A DNA stretch of 8,579 nt from an uncultured Eubacteriales bacterium (GCA_934615635.1 CAKTTT010000099.1:1-8579); one strand, 5' to 3'; positions 1 through 6,909 are shown, counted from the stretch's first letter. Numbers and translations: made by a program. The notes: generated from the sequence alone by a model not told the origin.

Positions 1-1
1 G

Positions 2-97
2 CTGAACACCGCCGGCAGCGGCGTGTTCGCCGCCGACCGCTCCATTCGGGATTATTCGGACCGTATCTGGCATTGCCGGCCGGTGCAGGGGATGTAA
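2..97 (+). CDS. glgP: Glycogen/maltodextrin phosphorylase, C-terminal end (partial)
   Basis: This is the last 31 codons of a gene that begins outside the window, ending at TAA 95-97. The peptide starts LNTAGSGVFAADRSI and continues with RDYSDRIWH. This fits the conserved C-terminus of glycogen phosphorylases, where a loop of the form N-A-x-x-G-x-F-S-S-D-R-T-I is followed by an E/D-Y-A/S-x-x-I-W-H helix close to the end of the protein. The enzyme releases glucose-1-phosphate from alpha-1,4-glucan with inorganic phosphate, using pyridoxal phosphate, in the cytoplasm. The catalytic core is not in the window, so activity cannot be judged. Glycogen and maltodextrin phosphorylase cannot be told apart from this tail. 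Confidence 0.8.
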   Translation: MNTAGSGVFAADRSIRDYSDRIWHCRPVQGM

Positions 98-387
98 GAA
101 TGTAACCGGTCGGAACGCCCCCCCGGGTTGAAGGGGACGTTTCAGAGCGAAAATTTCCGGCTTGGCCGGAGGCGGCCCTTAAGGCCCGTTGACTGGGAGC
201 GCCCGCAGAGACTTTGAAAGGGTTTTCGCCAGCTTCTCCCGCTCTACAAAGCCGCAAAGGAGCGCGTACGCCTCCTCTTCGGGTTACGGTCTTATAATAG
301 GCTTGCCAGCGTCTCCCTTGACTCCCCGCTGAAAGCGATGGTTTTTGCAAGGCGCCGCCGGCAGAACCGGTGGTTTACCCAATCGAA
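98..387. other. Non-coding stretch downstream of glgP
   Basis: No convincing gene was seen on either strand. The open frames that cross it lack ribosome sites and have arginine- and proline-rich, low-complexity translations typical of shadows in GC-rich DNA. Small imperfect inverted repeats occur (for example around 157-185), but none is followed by a run of T. A TATAAT at 293-298 has no matching -35 element. The stretch probably carries the 3' untranslated region of glgP up to the hairpin at 388-423. Confidence 0.5.
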
Positions 388-423
388 GAAAGACGCTCCC
401 GGCAACAGCCGGGAGCGTCTTTC
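388..423. terminator. Strong hairpin terminator between converging genes
   Basis: A perfect 16-bp inverted repeat (left arm GAAAGACGCTCCCGGC at 388-403, right arm 408-423) flanks a four-base AACA loop. It starts 290 bases after the glgP stop and about 110 bases beyond the stop of the minus-strand gene ending at 536. The outer part of the stem is A/T-rich, so either strand ends in a short U-rich segment. It probably works in both directions between the convergent transcripts. The U-tract is modest (TCTTTCTCCTATT on the plus strand), so efficiency is uncertain. Confidence 0.75.
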
Positions 424-535
424 TCCTATTCGGGGGATCAAAAGCAAGGGCGGGAAGGGATGGACGGGGATGGTTTCTCCCCTTCCCCGCAACGGATCGG
501 CGCCGGGAGACCGGACTCCGGACTGCGCGGAGAGG

Positions 536-1366
536 TCAGACGGCCTCCTGGGTAAAAACCAACGCCGTATCCTCCTCCTCGTACCGGCATTCCAACTGCC
601 AGCCGCCAGCCCGGGCACGGTCCCGCCAGACGGCTTCGATGAGCTCCCGGTATTCGTCCGCGTCGATCTGCTGTTTCAGATGCCCCGACAGGGCGTAAAT
701 CCTGCGTTGGAGATGCCCGTAGAACCATAGCTCGCACCGCGTTTCCGTAAAGCGGGTGATCGCCGTCCTTTCGCCGTTCAGGCGGTTCTCCATCCAGGCG
801 AGATAGGCCACCAGAGCCAGACCGTCGCTGTAAAAAGGGACCCAGGAGCGGGCGGCCAGCAGTTCCCCGTCGCCGTCCAAAAACTGCCGGACGGCCTCCT
901 CCTTCCCTAGAAGGCTTTTGAAGCGGAGATACTGCCGGACCATGGCGGAAGCATCCCGTTCGCAGCGGATCGCCCCTTCTTTATCCGGCAGCGGAGAAAA
1001 TACGGTGCAGGGAAGGGTGATCTCCGCCAGCGGCAGGGTGATGCACTCCACAAAAGCCAGCCGCCCGCCCTCCGCCTCCGCCCGACGAACGAAATCGAAG
1101 AGATACTCGTCGTCAGGGCAGGAAAGCTGCACCACCGCCCGGGTGGGGGTATCGAAAAACCGCGCCGGGGCATCGGCGAAACGCAGACGGCGTTCCCGCG
1201 CATCGGGGCCGATCAGCAGCCCCGTGAGCAGGGGGGCCATTTCCTCGGTGAAATCGTCTGCGGTCAGGGAATCCGAGCGCAGCTTCTCGCAGAAGCTCTT
1301 CCATATGGTCCGTGCCTCCCTGGCCGTATTCCCCTGTCTATCTTCAACCGCCTCCCTAACAAACAA
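536..1366 (-). CDS. Hypothetical protein, about 276 codons, start uncertain
   Basis: I do not recognise this protein. The reading frame is long, uses GC-rich third positions like its neighbours and stays open to TGA at 536-538. The translation is soluble and rich in charged and aromatic residues, with no signal peptide or clear membrane segment. Its C-terminal third looks mainly helical (a segment with WMENRLNGERTAITRF, then CELWFYGHLQRRIYALSGHL) and ends in a likely strand pair. The 5' end is problematic. The first in-frame start is TTG at 1366, which sits in the T-rich tail of a terminator-like hairpin and has no ribosome site before it. The next in-frame ATG is at 1240. Good AGGGAGG ribosome sites at 1351-1357 and 1315-1321 have no in-frame start after them, and the second precedes an ATG (1304) in another frame. 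The gene lies 59 bases behind the cytidylate kinase-like gene on the same strand and may be partly co-transcribed with it. Confidence 0.6.
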   Translation of the reverse strand: MFVREAVEDRQGNTAREARTIWKSFCEKLRSDSLTADDFTEEMAPLLTGLLIGPDARERRLRFADAPARFFDTPTRAVVQLSCPDDEYLFDFVRRAEAEGGRLAFVECITLPLAEITLPCTVFSPLPDKEGAIRCERDASAMVRQYLRFKSLLGKEEAVRQFLDGDGELLAARSWVPFYSDGLALVAYLAWMENRLNGERTAITRFTETRCELWFYGHLQRRIYALSGHLKQQIDADEYRELIEAVWRDRARAGGWQLECRYEEEDTALVFTQEAV

Positions 1367-1390
1367 AACGCCGGAGAATGAGGCCGTTTT
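1365..1390 (-). terminator. Possible terminator after the cytidylate kinase-like gene
   Basis: On the minus strand AAAAC-G-GCC and GGC-GTTTT pair around a nine-base loop with one bulged G, and the right arm runs into GTTTTGTTTGTT. It begins 36 bases after the kinase-like stop codon. The stem is short, so read-through into the following gene is likely. It overlaps the TTG at 1364-1366, which argues against that codon being the true start of the next gene. Confidence 0.35.
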
Positions 1391-1425
1391 CCGGTATCAT
1401 GATGCCCTCTATTTCCGGCTAAGGG

Positions 1426-2052
1426 TTACAGGCTGCCGGGCACCTTGATCTGGAGATAGGCCTTGACCAGGGCCACGCATTTGTCCCACCCCAGGTCGCT
1501 GCTGTTGAGGCAGAGGTCGTAGTTATCCGCATCCTTCCAGCTCCGGCCGGTGAAGGCCCGATAATATTCCGCCCGCCGTTTATCCACCTTCCGGATATAC
1601 CGCGCGGCCTCGTCGGCGGAGAAGCTGCCGTGAACCTCCATGGCCTTGCGCACGCAGTAGTCGAAGGGAGCGTGGACGTAAAGCCGCAGCACATTGCTCC
1701 TGTCCCGCAGGATATAATCCCCGCAGCGGCCGATGATGACGCAGGATTCCCGGTCCGCCAGGTCCCGCATCACCTTGGCGACGTAGTTGTAAAGGTTTTC
1801 TCGGGAAACAAAATCGCCGCTTTCCGGCGGGATCACTTCGCCGGGATGGGTGTGCGGCTTGCGCAGGAAGGAGGGTTTCAGCTTTTCGTCCGCCTGGACG
1901 AAAAGCGTCTCGTTAATCCCGCTTTCATCCGAGGCCATCCGCAGCAGTTCGGCGTCGTAAAAGGGGATTTTCAGCTCCTCCGCCAGCATTCGGCCAATTG
2001 TCCGGCCGCCGCTTCCATACCCCCGCGAAACGGTGATGACATAGTTGCTCAT
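1426..2052 (-). CDS. Cytidylate kinase-like family protein (P-loop nucleotide kinase fold)
   Basis: The 208-residue product matches the clostridial cytidylate kinase-like family. The N-terminus MSNYVITVSRGYGSGG contains the glycine-rich P-loop (about residues 8-17), followed by IPFYDAELL. The family's central CVIIGRCGDYILRD motif and a C-terminal segment with DKRRAEYYRAF and NYDLCLNSSDLGWD are also present. True Cmk enzymes phosphorylate CMP and dCMP, but this family has diverged and its substrate is not established, so the name describes the fold only. I chose ATG 2052 because it places the P-loop about eight residues from the N-terminus, as is usual. An upstream ATG at 2097 would add 15 untypical residues. 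AAAGGA lies 12 bases ahead of the chosen start, so the ribosome site is mediocre. A near-consensus promoter at 2119-2147 suggests a transcript independent of the exporter genes. Confidence 0.85.
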   Translation of the reverse strand: MSNYVITVSRGYGSGGRTIGRMLAEELKIPFYDAELLRMASDESGINETLFVQADEKLKPSFLRKPHTHPGEVIPPESGDFVSRENLYNYVAKVMRDLADRESCVIIGRCGDYILRDRSNVLRLYVHAPFDYCVRKAMEVHGSFSADEAARYIRKVDKRRAEYYRAFTGRSWKDADNYDLCLNSSDLGWDKCVALVKAYLQIKVPGSL

Positions 2053-2118
2053 TTCCAGATCAGATCCTTTCGTGAGAAGATATGTCCCTGGGTCCATCCC
2101 GGTTGCCTTGTCGCTTTC

Positions 2119-2147
2119 AGTATAGCATTCCGGCGCGCCGCCGTCAA
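2119..2147 (-). promoter_or_regulatory. Sigma-A promoter for the cytidylate kinase-like gene
   Basis: On the minus strand TTGACG (2147-2142) is followed after exactly 17 bases by TATACT (2124-2119). Five of six bases in each box match the sigma-A consensus. Transcription should start near 2112, giving a leader of about 60 bases before ATG 2052. The promoter lies just beyond the terminator of the exporter operon, so the kinase-like gene appears to be a separate unit. Confidence 0.75.
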
Positions 2148-2183
2148 ACCCCCGCCGCGCCCCTTTTTCGGGCAGACGGCGCC

Positions 2184-2219
2184 GAAAAGGCCGGGCCGCT
2201 GCTGGCAGCGGCCCGGCTT
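2184..2219 (-). terminator. Rho-independent terminator of the exporter operon
   Basis: A 12-bp GC-only-rich stem (GCCGGGCCGCTG at 2190-2201 with its complement at 2206-2217) has a four-base loop. On the minus strand it is followed by CCTTTTCGG. It begins about ten bases after the stop codon of the ABC gene ending at 2230, which is the expected position for an intrinsic terminator. The U-run has only four bases. Confidence 0.75.
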
Positions 2220-2229
2220 GCTCTGCGGC

Positions 2230-4134
2230 TTATTCCAGCTCGAAGGCGCCGGTATACAGCCGATAATATTGGCCCTTTTCGGCGATGAGCTTTTCGTGAG
2301 TGCCCCGTTCAATGATCCGGCCCTGCTCCAGGACCATGATCACGTCGGCATTCTGCACGGTGGAAAGCCGGTGGGCGATGACAAAGACCGTGCGGCCCTT
2401 CATCAGCCCGTCCATCCCCCGCTGCACGATGGCCTCGGTGCGGGTGTCGATGGAGGAGGTGGCCTCGTCCAGAATCATCACCGGCGGATCGGCCACCGCC
2501 GCCCGGGCGATGGACAATAGCTGCCGCTGCCCTTGGGAGAGGCGGCCTCCGTCCCCATCCAGGAGGGTGTCGTAGCCCTCCGGCAGACGGCGGATGAAAT
2601 CGTCCGCCCCCGCCAGACGGGCGGCCGCGTACACCTCCTCGTCGGTGGCATCCAGCCGGCCGTACCGGATGTTTTCCATCACGGTGCCGGTGAAGAGGTG
2701 GGTGTCCTGCAGCACGATCCCCAGGCTACGCCGCAGGTCGCTTTTACGGATTTTGTTGATGTTGATGCCGTCGTAGCGGATCTTGCCGTCCGCGATGTCG
2801 TAGAAACGGTTGATCAGGTTGGTGATGGTGGTTTTCCCCGCGCCGGTGGCGCCCACAAAGGCCACCTTCTGACCGGGCTGGGCGTAAAGGGTGATATCGT
2901 GCAGCACCAGTTTGCCGTCCTCATAGCCGAAGTCCACGTCGAAGAACCTGACCTCTCCCCGCAGGGGGGTGTAGGTGATCCTGCCGTCGCCGTGGGGATG
3001 CTTCCAGGCCCAGAAGCCGGTGCGCTCTGCGGTTTCCACGATTTCCCCCTGCTCTTCCCGGGCGTTCACCAGGGTGACGTAGCCGCTGTCCTGCTCCGGC
3101 TCCTCGTCCATCAACTGAAAGATCCGCTTGGCGCCGGCCAGCGCCATGACGATGGAGTTGATCTGCTGGGACACCTGGCTGATGGGCTGGGAAAAGCTGC
3201 GGCTGAGCTGGAGGAAGGAGGCGATGGCTCCCAGGGTGATCCCCCCCACGCCGCTGATTCCCAGGGCGCCGCCGATGACGGCGATGAGCACATATTGCAG
3301 GTTGCCCAGGTTGGCGTTGATGGGCATGAGGATGTTGGCGAACACGTTGGCGGCGGTGGCCTGGCGGCACAGCTCGTCGTTGCGCCGGTCGAAGTCCGCC
3401 TCGGCGGCCTCCTCATGGCAGAAAACCTTGACCACCTTCTGGCCGTTGATCATTTCCTCGATATAGCCGTTGACGTCGCCCAGGGCTTCCTGCTGCTTGA
3501 TGAAGAAGCTGCCGCTGCGTCCGCTGATGAAGCGGGAGACCAGCAGCATCACCCCGACGCACAGCAGCACCAGCGCCGTCAGCACCAGATTGGAGAATAG
3601 CATGGCGAAGAAGACGGTGACAATGGTGACGATGGAGGAAAACACCTGGGGGATGCTTTGGGAGATCATCTGCCGCAAGGTGTCGGTATCGTTGGTGTAG
3701 TGGCTCATGATATCGCCGTGGGTGTGGGTGTCGAAATACCGGATAGGCAGCTCCTGCATTTTGGAGAACATCTCATCCCGGATCTCCTTGAGCACCCCTT
3801 GGGCGACGACCACCATCAGCCGGTTGTAAAGATAGGTGGACAGCACGCCCGCCAGATAGATGGCGGCCATGGTGAGAATCGCTCGCAGCAGCCCGCCGAA
3901 GGAGGGGTTCGCCACGGCGAGGAGGGGGGAGATATAGTCGTCGATGAGGATTTCAAGGAAGAGGGAGCCGGCGACGCCGGCCACAGCGCTGAACAGGATG
4001 CAGACCAGCACCACCGCCAGGGCGGCCTTGTGGCGGCCGCCCAGATAGGAGAGCAGACGTCTGGCGGAACGCATATCCAGCTTGGCGCCGGGAATGCGGG
4101 CGCCCCGGGCGGGACCTCTGTTAGGCGGCATCAT
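2230..4134 (-). CDS. Heterodimeric ABC exporter, subunit with the intact ATPase site
   Basis: The product is a 634-residue half-transporter with an N-terminal membrane domain (about residues 30-330, several hydrophobic helices) fused to a C-terminal ATPase domain. Visible motifs are Walker A GATGAGKTT (428-436), Q-loop GIVLQD, signature LSQGQ (532-536), Walker B VMILDEATS with catalytic Glu 557, and the H-loop His 588 in IAHR. A linker of about 45 residues (about 350-395, containing FWAWKHPHGDG) separates the two domains, as in some BmrD/YfiC-like subunits. The start ATG at 4134 follows AGGGAGGGG by six bases; a second ATG follows directly. It overlaps the upstream exporter gene by 14 bases, which suggests translational coupling and a heterodimer. 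The family exports drugs, lipids or peptides across the cytoplasmic membrane; the substrate here is unknown. The signature carries Gln at its third position and would pair with the partner's degenerate Walker site. Confidence 0.95.
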   Translation of the reverse strand: MMPPNRGPARGARIPGAKLDMRSARRLLSYLGGRHKAALAVVLVCILFSAVAGVAGSLFLEILIDDYISPLLAVANPSFGGLLRAILTMAAIYLAGVLSTYLYNRLMVVVAQGVLKEIRDEMFSKMQELPIRYFDTHTHGDIMSHYTNDTDTLRQMISQSIPQVFSSIVTIVTVFFAMLFSNLVLTALVLLCVGVMLLVSRFISGRSGSFFIKQQEALGDVNGYIEEMINGQKVVKVFCHEEAAEADFDRRNDELCRQATAANVFANILMPINANLGNLQYVLIAVIGGALGISGVGGITLGAIASFLQLSRSFSQPISQVSQQINSIVMALAGAKRIFQLMDEEPEQDSGYVTLVNAREEQGEIVETAERTGFWAWKHPHGDGRITYTPLRGEVRFFDVDFGYEDGKLVLHDITLYAQPGQKVAFVGATGAGKTTITNLINRFYDIADGKIRYDGININKIRKSDLRRSLGIVLQDTHLFTGTVMENIRYGRLDATDEEVYAAARLAGADDFIRRLPEGYDTLLDGDGGRLSQGQRQLLSIARAAVADPPVMILDEATSSIDTRTEAIVQRGMDGLMKGRTVFVIAHRLSTVQNADVIMVLEQGRIIERGTHEKLIAEKGQYYRLYTGAFELE

Positions 4135-5860
4135 GGTCGTCCCCTCCCTTCTGCTGAGAGGTGTAGACCTCGCGGTAGATGTCGTTGGTTCGCAGCAGCT
4201 CCTCGTGGGTGCCCACCCCGTTTATGCGGCCGCCCTCCATGACGATGATTTTATCCGCATCCTGGATGGAGGAGATGCGTTGGGCGATGATGAATTTGGT
4301 GGTGTCGGGGATCTCTTCCCGGAAGGCCTTGCGGATCATGGCGTCGGTGTGGGTGTCCACCGCGCTGGTAGAATCGTCCAGGATCAGGATTTTCGGTTTT
4401 TTCAGCAGCGCCCGCGCAATGCAGAGACGCTGCTTCTGGCCGCCGGAAACATTGGCACCCCCCTGCTCGATATAGGTATCGTAGCCGTCGGGGAAGGAGC
4501 GGATAAAGTCGTCCGCCTGAGCGAGGCGGCAGACCCGTTCCAGCTCCTCGTCGGAGGCGTCCTCACAGCCCCAGCGCAGATTTTCCTTGATGGTGCCGGA
4601 GAAGAGTACATTCTTCTGCAGCACCATGGCCACCTGGCTGCGCAGGGTTTCCAGGTCGTAATCCCGCACGTCCACGCCCCCCACCTTCACCCGGCCGCCA
4701 GTGACGTCGTACAGCCGGGGGATCAACTGCACCAGGGTGGTTTTGGAGCTGCCGGTGCCGCCTACGATGCCCACCGTCTCCCCCGATTTGACGGAGAGGC
4801 GGATATCGCTTAGGCAGTCCCGGTCCGCTTCCCGGGAATAGCGGAAGCTGACGTCCTCGAATTCCACCGAGCCGTCCGGCACCTTAAAAACCGGCTCCGG
4901 ACCGTTGCGGAGATCGCTTTTCTCCTCCAGCACCTCCACGATCCGTTCGGCGGAGGCCCGGGAGATGATGATCATGACGAAAATCATGGACAGCATCATC
5001 AGGCTCATCAGGATCTGGGTGGTATAGGTAATGAGGCTCATCAGCTGGCCGGTGGTCATGGTTTCGGACACGATCATCCGCGCGCCGAACCAGGAGATCA
5101 GCAGAATACAGGTATATACCGCCAGTTGCATAAGGGGGCTGTTGAAGGCCAGGATTTTTTCCGCCTTGGAGAAATCCCGGTAGATGGTGTCCGACACCTT
5201 GCCGAACTTCTCCTTTTCATGTTCCCCGCGCACATAGGACTTCACCACCCGGATGCCACGGAGGTTCTCCTGCACCACGCTGTTGAGCCTGTCATAGGTG
5301 CGGAAAACCCGCTCGAAGATCGGGTGGGCCCGGGTGGCGATGAGGTAAAGCCCCGCCCCAAGGAAGGGGATGACGCACAGGAAAATGAGAGAGAGTTTGG
5401 GGTTGATGGTGAAGGCCATGACCAGGGAGAACACCAGCATCACCGGGCAGCGCACCGCGATGCGGATGATCATCTGATAGGCGTTCTGGACGTTGGTGAC
5501 GTCGGTGGTCAGCCGGGTGACCAGGCTGGCCGAGGAAAATTTGTCGATGTTGGAAAAGGAATAGCCCTGCACCGCGTAAAACATATCGTGCCGCAGGTTG
5601 CGGGCGTATCCCGCGGAAGCGACGGCGGCGTACCGCCCGGACAGGGCGCCGAAGATCAGGGAGATAATCGTGGAGAGCACCAGCGCGGCGCCCACCTTCA
5701 GAATCACCCCCATATTGCCGGCTTCGATGCCGTCGTCAATCAGGCTCACCATCAGCAGGGGAATCACCACCTCCATCACCACCTCCATGGTGACGAAAAG
5801 CGGGGTGAGGATGGAGGCCCTCTTATATTCCCGAATGCTGCGGGCCAAGCGTTTGATCAT
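4121..5860 (-). CDS. Heterodimeric ABC exporter, subunit with the degenerate ATPase site
   Basis: The product is a 579-residue half-transporter: a membrane domain (about residues 15-300) followed by an ATPase domain. The motifs are Walker A GGTGSSKT (367-374), signature VSGGQ (471-475) and Walker B ILILDDSTS (491-499). Asp 496 replaces the catalytic Glu, and Gln 527 (IAQR) replaces the H-loop His. This is the pattern of the non-hydrolysing site in heterodimeric exporters such as BmrC or TM287. Its canonical signature would complete the active site of the partner encoded just downstream. ATG 5860 was chosen because AAGGAG lies five bases before it and MIKRLARSIREYKRAS is a typical start for the family. 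The frame stays open upstream to a TTG at 6007, but that extension is low in family character. Expression is probably controlled by the MarR protein encoded upstream. Confidence 0.95.
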   Translation of the reverse strand: MIKRLARSIREYKRASILTPLFVTMEVVMEVVIPLLMVSLIDDGIEAGNMGVILKVGAALVLSTIISLIFGALSGRYAAVASAGYARNLRHDMFYAVQGYSFSNIDKFSSASLVTRLTTDVTNVQNAYQMIIRIAVRCPVMLVFSLVMAFTINPKLSLIFLCVIPFLGAGLYLIATRAHPIFERVFRTYDRLNSVVQENLRGIRVVKSYVRGEHEKEKFGKVSDTIYRDFSKAEKILAFNSPLMQLAVYTCILLISWFGARMIVSETMTTGQLMSLITYTTQILMSLMMLSMIFVMIIISRASAERIVEVLEEKSDLRNGPEPVFKVPDGSVEFEDVSFRYSREADRDCLSDIRLSVKSGETVGIVGGTGSSKTTLVQLIPRLYDVTGGRVKVGGVDVRDYDLETLRSQVAMVLQKNVLFSGTIKENLRWGCEDASDEELERVCRLAQADDFIRSFPDGYDTYIEQGGANVSGGQKQRLCIARALLKKPKILILDDSTSAVDTHTDAMIRKAFREEIPDTTKFIIAQRISSIQDADKIIVMEGGRINGVGTHEELLRTNDIYREVYTSQQKGGDDHDAA

Positions 5861-5986
5861 ATAAGCTCCTTCCCGGCCCTGCCCTGAGGGGACAGCGGCC
5901 TTATACAGAGAATTCGTGCGGAATTGTGCGGGCATCCGCCGCCCGTTTATCGTCATTCCTCCCCGTTTGCATTTGTCCGTATCGGC

Positions 5987-6002
5987 TGTAAGCCTCCTAA
6001 CA
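5987..6002 (-). promoter_or_regulatory. Second, degenerate MarR operator ahead of the exporter genes
   Basis: The minus strand reads TGTTAG-GAGG-CTTACA, a 6-4-6 inverted repeat with one mismatched pair. It is a near copy of the repeat at 6493-6508: the aligned 18 bases starting ATTGTTAGG differ at three positions. It lies between the hairpin after the MarR gene and the exporter start, about 130 bases from ATG 5860. A weak TTGATT (6007-6002) with a poor -10 such as GATACG would put the operator inside a promoter, but that promoter is doubtful. Binding by the MarR protein is inferred from the similarity only. Confidence 0.5.
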
Positions 6003-6004
6003 AT

Positions 6005-6039
6005 CAAGAGAGAAAGAAGGCGCCGCTTTAAAGCGGCGC
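6005..6039 (-). terminator. Hairpin between the MarR gene and the exporter genes
   Basis: A perfect 20-base palindrome (6020-6039, eight GC-rich pairs GCGCCGCT/AGCGGCGC around TTAA) starts one base after the MarR stop codon. On the minus strand it is followed by CTTCTTTCTCTCTTG, a pyrimidine-rich but interrupted U-tract. It may act as a partial terminator that lowers exporter expression relative to the repressor, or only as a 3' stabilising stem. No equally strong promoter was found after it, so some read-through is probably needed. Confidence 0.55.
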
Positions 6040-6040
6040 T

Positions 6041-6475
6041 TTATTCCATATTCCGGATCATCTGCTTGAGGGCCTTCCGGAAAATGGCCAGCTCCTGCGC
6101 GTCGATGTCTTTGGTGAGCTGTTCTTCCGTCCGCTTCCGGTCTTCCTCCACCATCTTATGGATATCCAAGGCCTTTTCGGTGAGCACCAGCTTTTTCAGC
6201 CGGGCGTCCGATTCCACCGGCTCCCGCAAGATCAGTTCGTTTTTCTCCATCAATTGCAGTATGCCGGTGGCGGTGGAGCGGCGGATGGAAAACTGGGTTT
6301 CCAGGTCCCGCTGGTACACGTCGTGATCCCGGTTGTCATACAGATAGCCGATGACCCAGCCGTGCGTACCGGTGAGGTTATCCACATATTGCTTGGTGGC
6401 GCTGCCGTCTATGTATCGTTTGATGAGGATGGAAAGCGTCCGGATATCAAAACCGATGGTTTCCCTGGGTGGCAA
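6041..6475 (-). CDS. MarR-family transcriptional regulator
   Basis: The 144-residue product has the MarR layout: an N-terminal dimerisation helix (IRTLSILIKRYID), a winged helix-turn-helix at about residues 36-100, and C-terminal helices (EEDRKRTEEQL, FRKALKQMIRN). The HTH includes YQRDLETQFSIRRSTATGIL, with the recognition helix at about 64-75. The wing ESDARLKKLVLTEKA carries the typical D-x-R motif. MarR proteins bind inverted repeats as dimers and are usually released by small ligands. I place the start at TTG 6475, because GGAGG (6484-6488) lies eight bases ahead of it; the frame's first TTG at 6490 would sit upstream of that ribosome site and has none of its own. The gene immediately precedes a two-gene ABC exporter on the same strand, a common pairing in Firmicutes, and its leader carries an operator-like repeat, so self-repression and control of the exporter are likely. 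Confidence 0.9.
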   Translation of the reverse strand: MPPRETIGFDIRTLSILIKRYIDGSATKQYVDNLTGTHGWVIGYLYDNRDHDVYQRDLETQFSIRRSTATGILQLMEKNELILREPVESDARLKKLVLTEKALDIHKMVEEDRKRTEEQLTKDIDAQELAIFRKALKQMIRNME

Positions 6476-6483
6476 ATCGTCCG

Positions 6484-6488
6484 CCTCC
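6484..6488 (-). promoter_or_regulatory. Ribosome binding site that fixes the MarR start
   Basis: GGAGG on the minus strand is eight bases from TTG 6475. It overlaps the codons just after the in-frame TTG at 6490, so translation most likely starts at 6475. No ATG or GTG is better placed. Confidence 0.65.
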
Positions 6489-6492
6489 AAAT

Positions 6493-6508
6493 TGTTAGGT
6501 TGCTAACA
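6493..6508 (-). promoter_or_regulatory. MarR operator-like inverted repeat at the MarR promoter
   Basis: The sequence TGTTAG-GTTG-CTAACA is a perfect 6-4-6 inverted repeat. Its right end touches the -10 box (6508-6513) and it covers the predicted transcription start near 6501. A bound dimer would block RNA polymerase, so this is a good candidate for autoregulation by the downstream MarR gene. A near copy is found at 5987-6002. Confidence 0.7.
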
Positions 6509-6536
6509 TTATAATCGCTTGCTCTCGGGTTGTCAA
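6508..6536 (-). promoter_or_regulatory. Perfect-consensus sigma-A promoter of the MarR-exporter operon
   Basis: On the minus strand TTGACA (6536-6531) and TATAAT (6513-6508) are separated by exactly 17 bases, so both boxes and the spacing match the sigma-A consensus fully. The leader to TTG 6475 would be about 25 bases. A promoter this strong, combined with an operator on its start site and a TTG start codon, fits a tightly repressed gene. Confidence 0.85.
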
Positions 6537-6736
6537 TTCCGTTTTTTATTTTTCTTCGCCCCTTTTATCAAAAGACCGCGATCTGCCCCCGGAGACTTCG
6601 ACGCTGACCGAAAACAGAATCCTGATTTTCTATATATAGTATGATCTTGGTTTCTCAAAAGCTAGAAATAGTATTTTTATAGTTAATTACCAATGGATAA
6701 ACTCAAACATTGTGCATTCTGCGCGATGGAGAGCAT

Positions 6737-6765
6737 TTGCATATAAATTTTACATTTGTTATAAC
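6737..6765 (+). promoter_or_regulatory. Weak candidate promoter in the AT-rich island
   Basis: TTGCAT (6737-6742) and TATAAC (6760-6765) are 17 bases apart. Such pairs can arise by chance in AT-rich DNA and no gene follows directly, so this is a low-confidence call. Confidence 0.25.
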
Positions 6766-6909
6766 AGAAAGACGGATTTTGTGGGAATTATTCACTGATT
6801 CGACAAAAAATTTTCTTTTATCTCCTCTCGAAAGTGTATAAAGCTGCTTTTTCATCCCACTTTATGCAGAATTCTTTGCGTTATGCTTTATTACGCTAAA
6901 ATTTTGCCA

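Noticed and set aside
293..298. TATAAT on the plus strand as a promoter
   Set aside because: No -35 element at 15-19 bases and no gene downstream on that strand.
2533..3600. Long plus-strand frame opposite the ABC gene (355 codons)
   Set aside because: It is antisense to a clear ABC exporter gene and is rich in His, Val, Gly and Asp from mirrored codon bias; there is no independent support.
5901..5972. A 23-residue leader peptide (MQTGRNDDKRAADARTIPHE...) ahead of the exporter genes, suggesting attenuation control
   Set aside because: AGGAGG at 5993-5998 is 20 bases from its ATG, too far for normal initiation, and no peptide feature suggests a leader function.
5861..6007. N-terminal extension of the first exporter subunit to ATG 5956 or TTG 6007
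   Set aside because: ATG 5860 has a well-spaced AAGGAG and gives the usual family N-terminus. GGAGG before ATG 5956 is only one base away, and the added residues look non-native.
6693..6746. A 17-residue cysteine-containing peptide (MDKLKHCAFCAMESICI)
   Set aside because: No ribosome site precedes it, and short frames of this size are expected by chance in AT-rich DNA.
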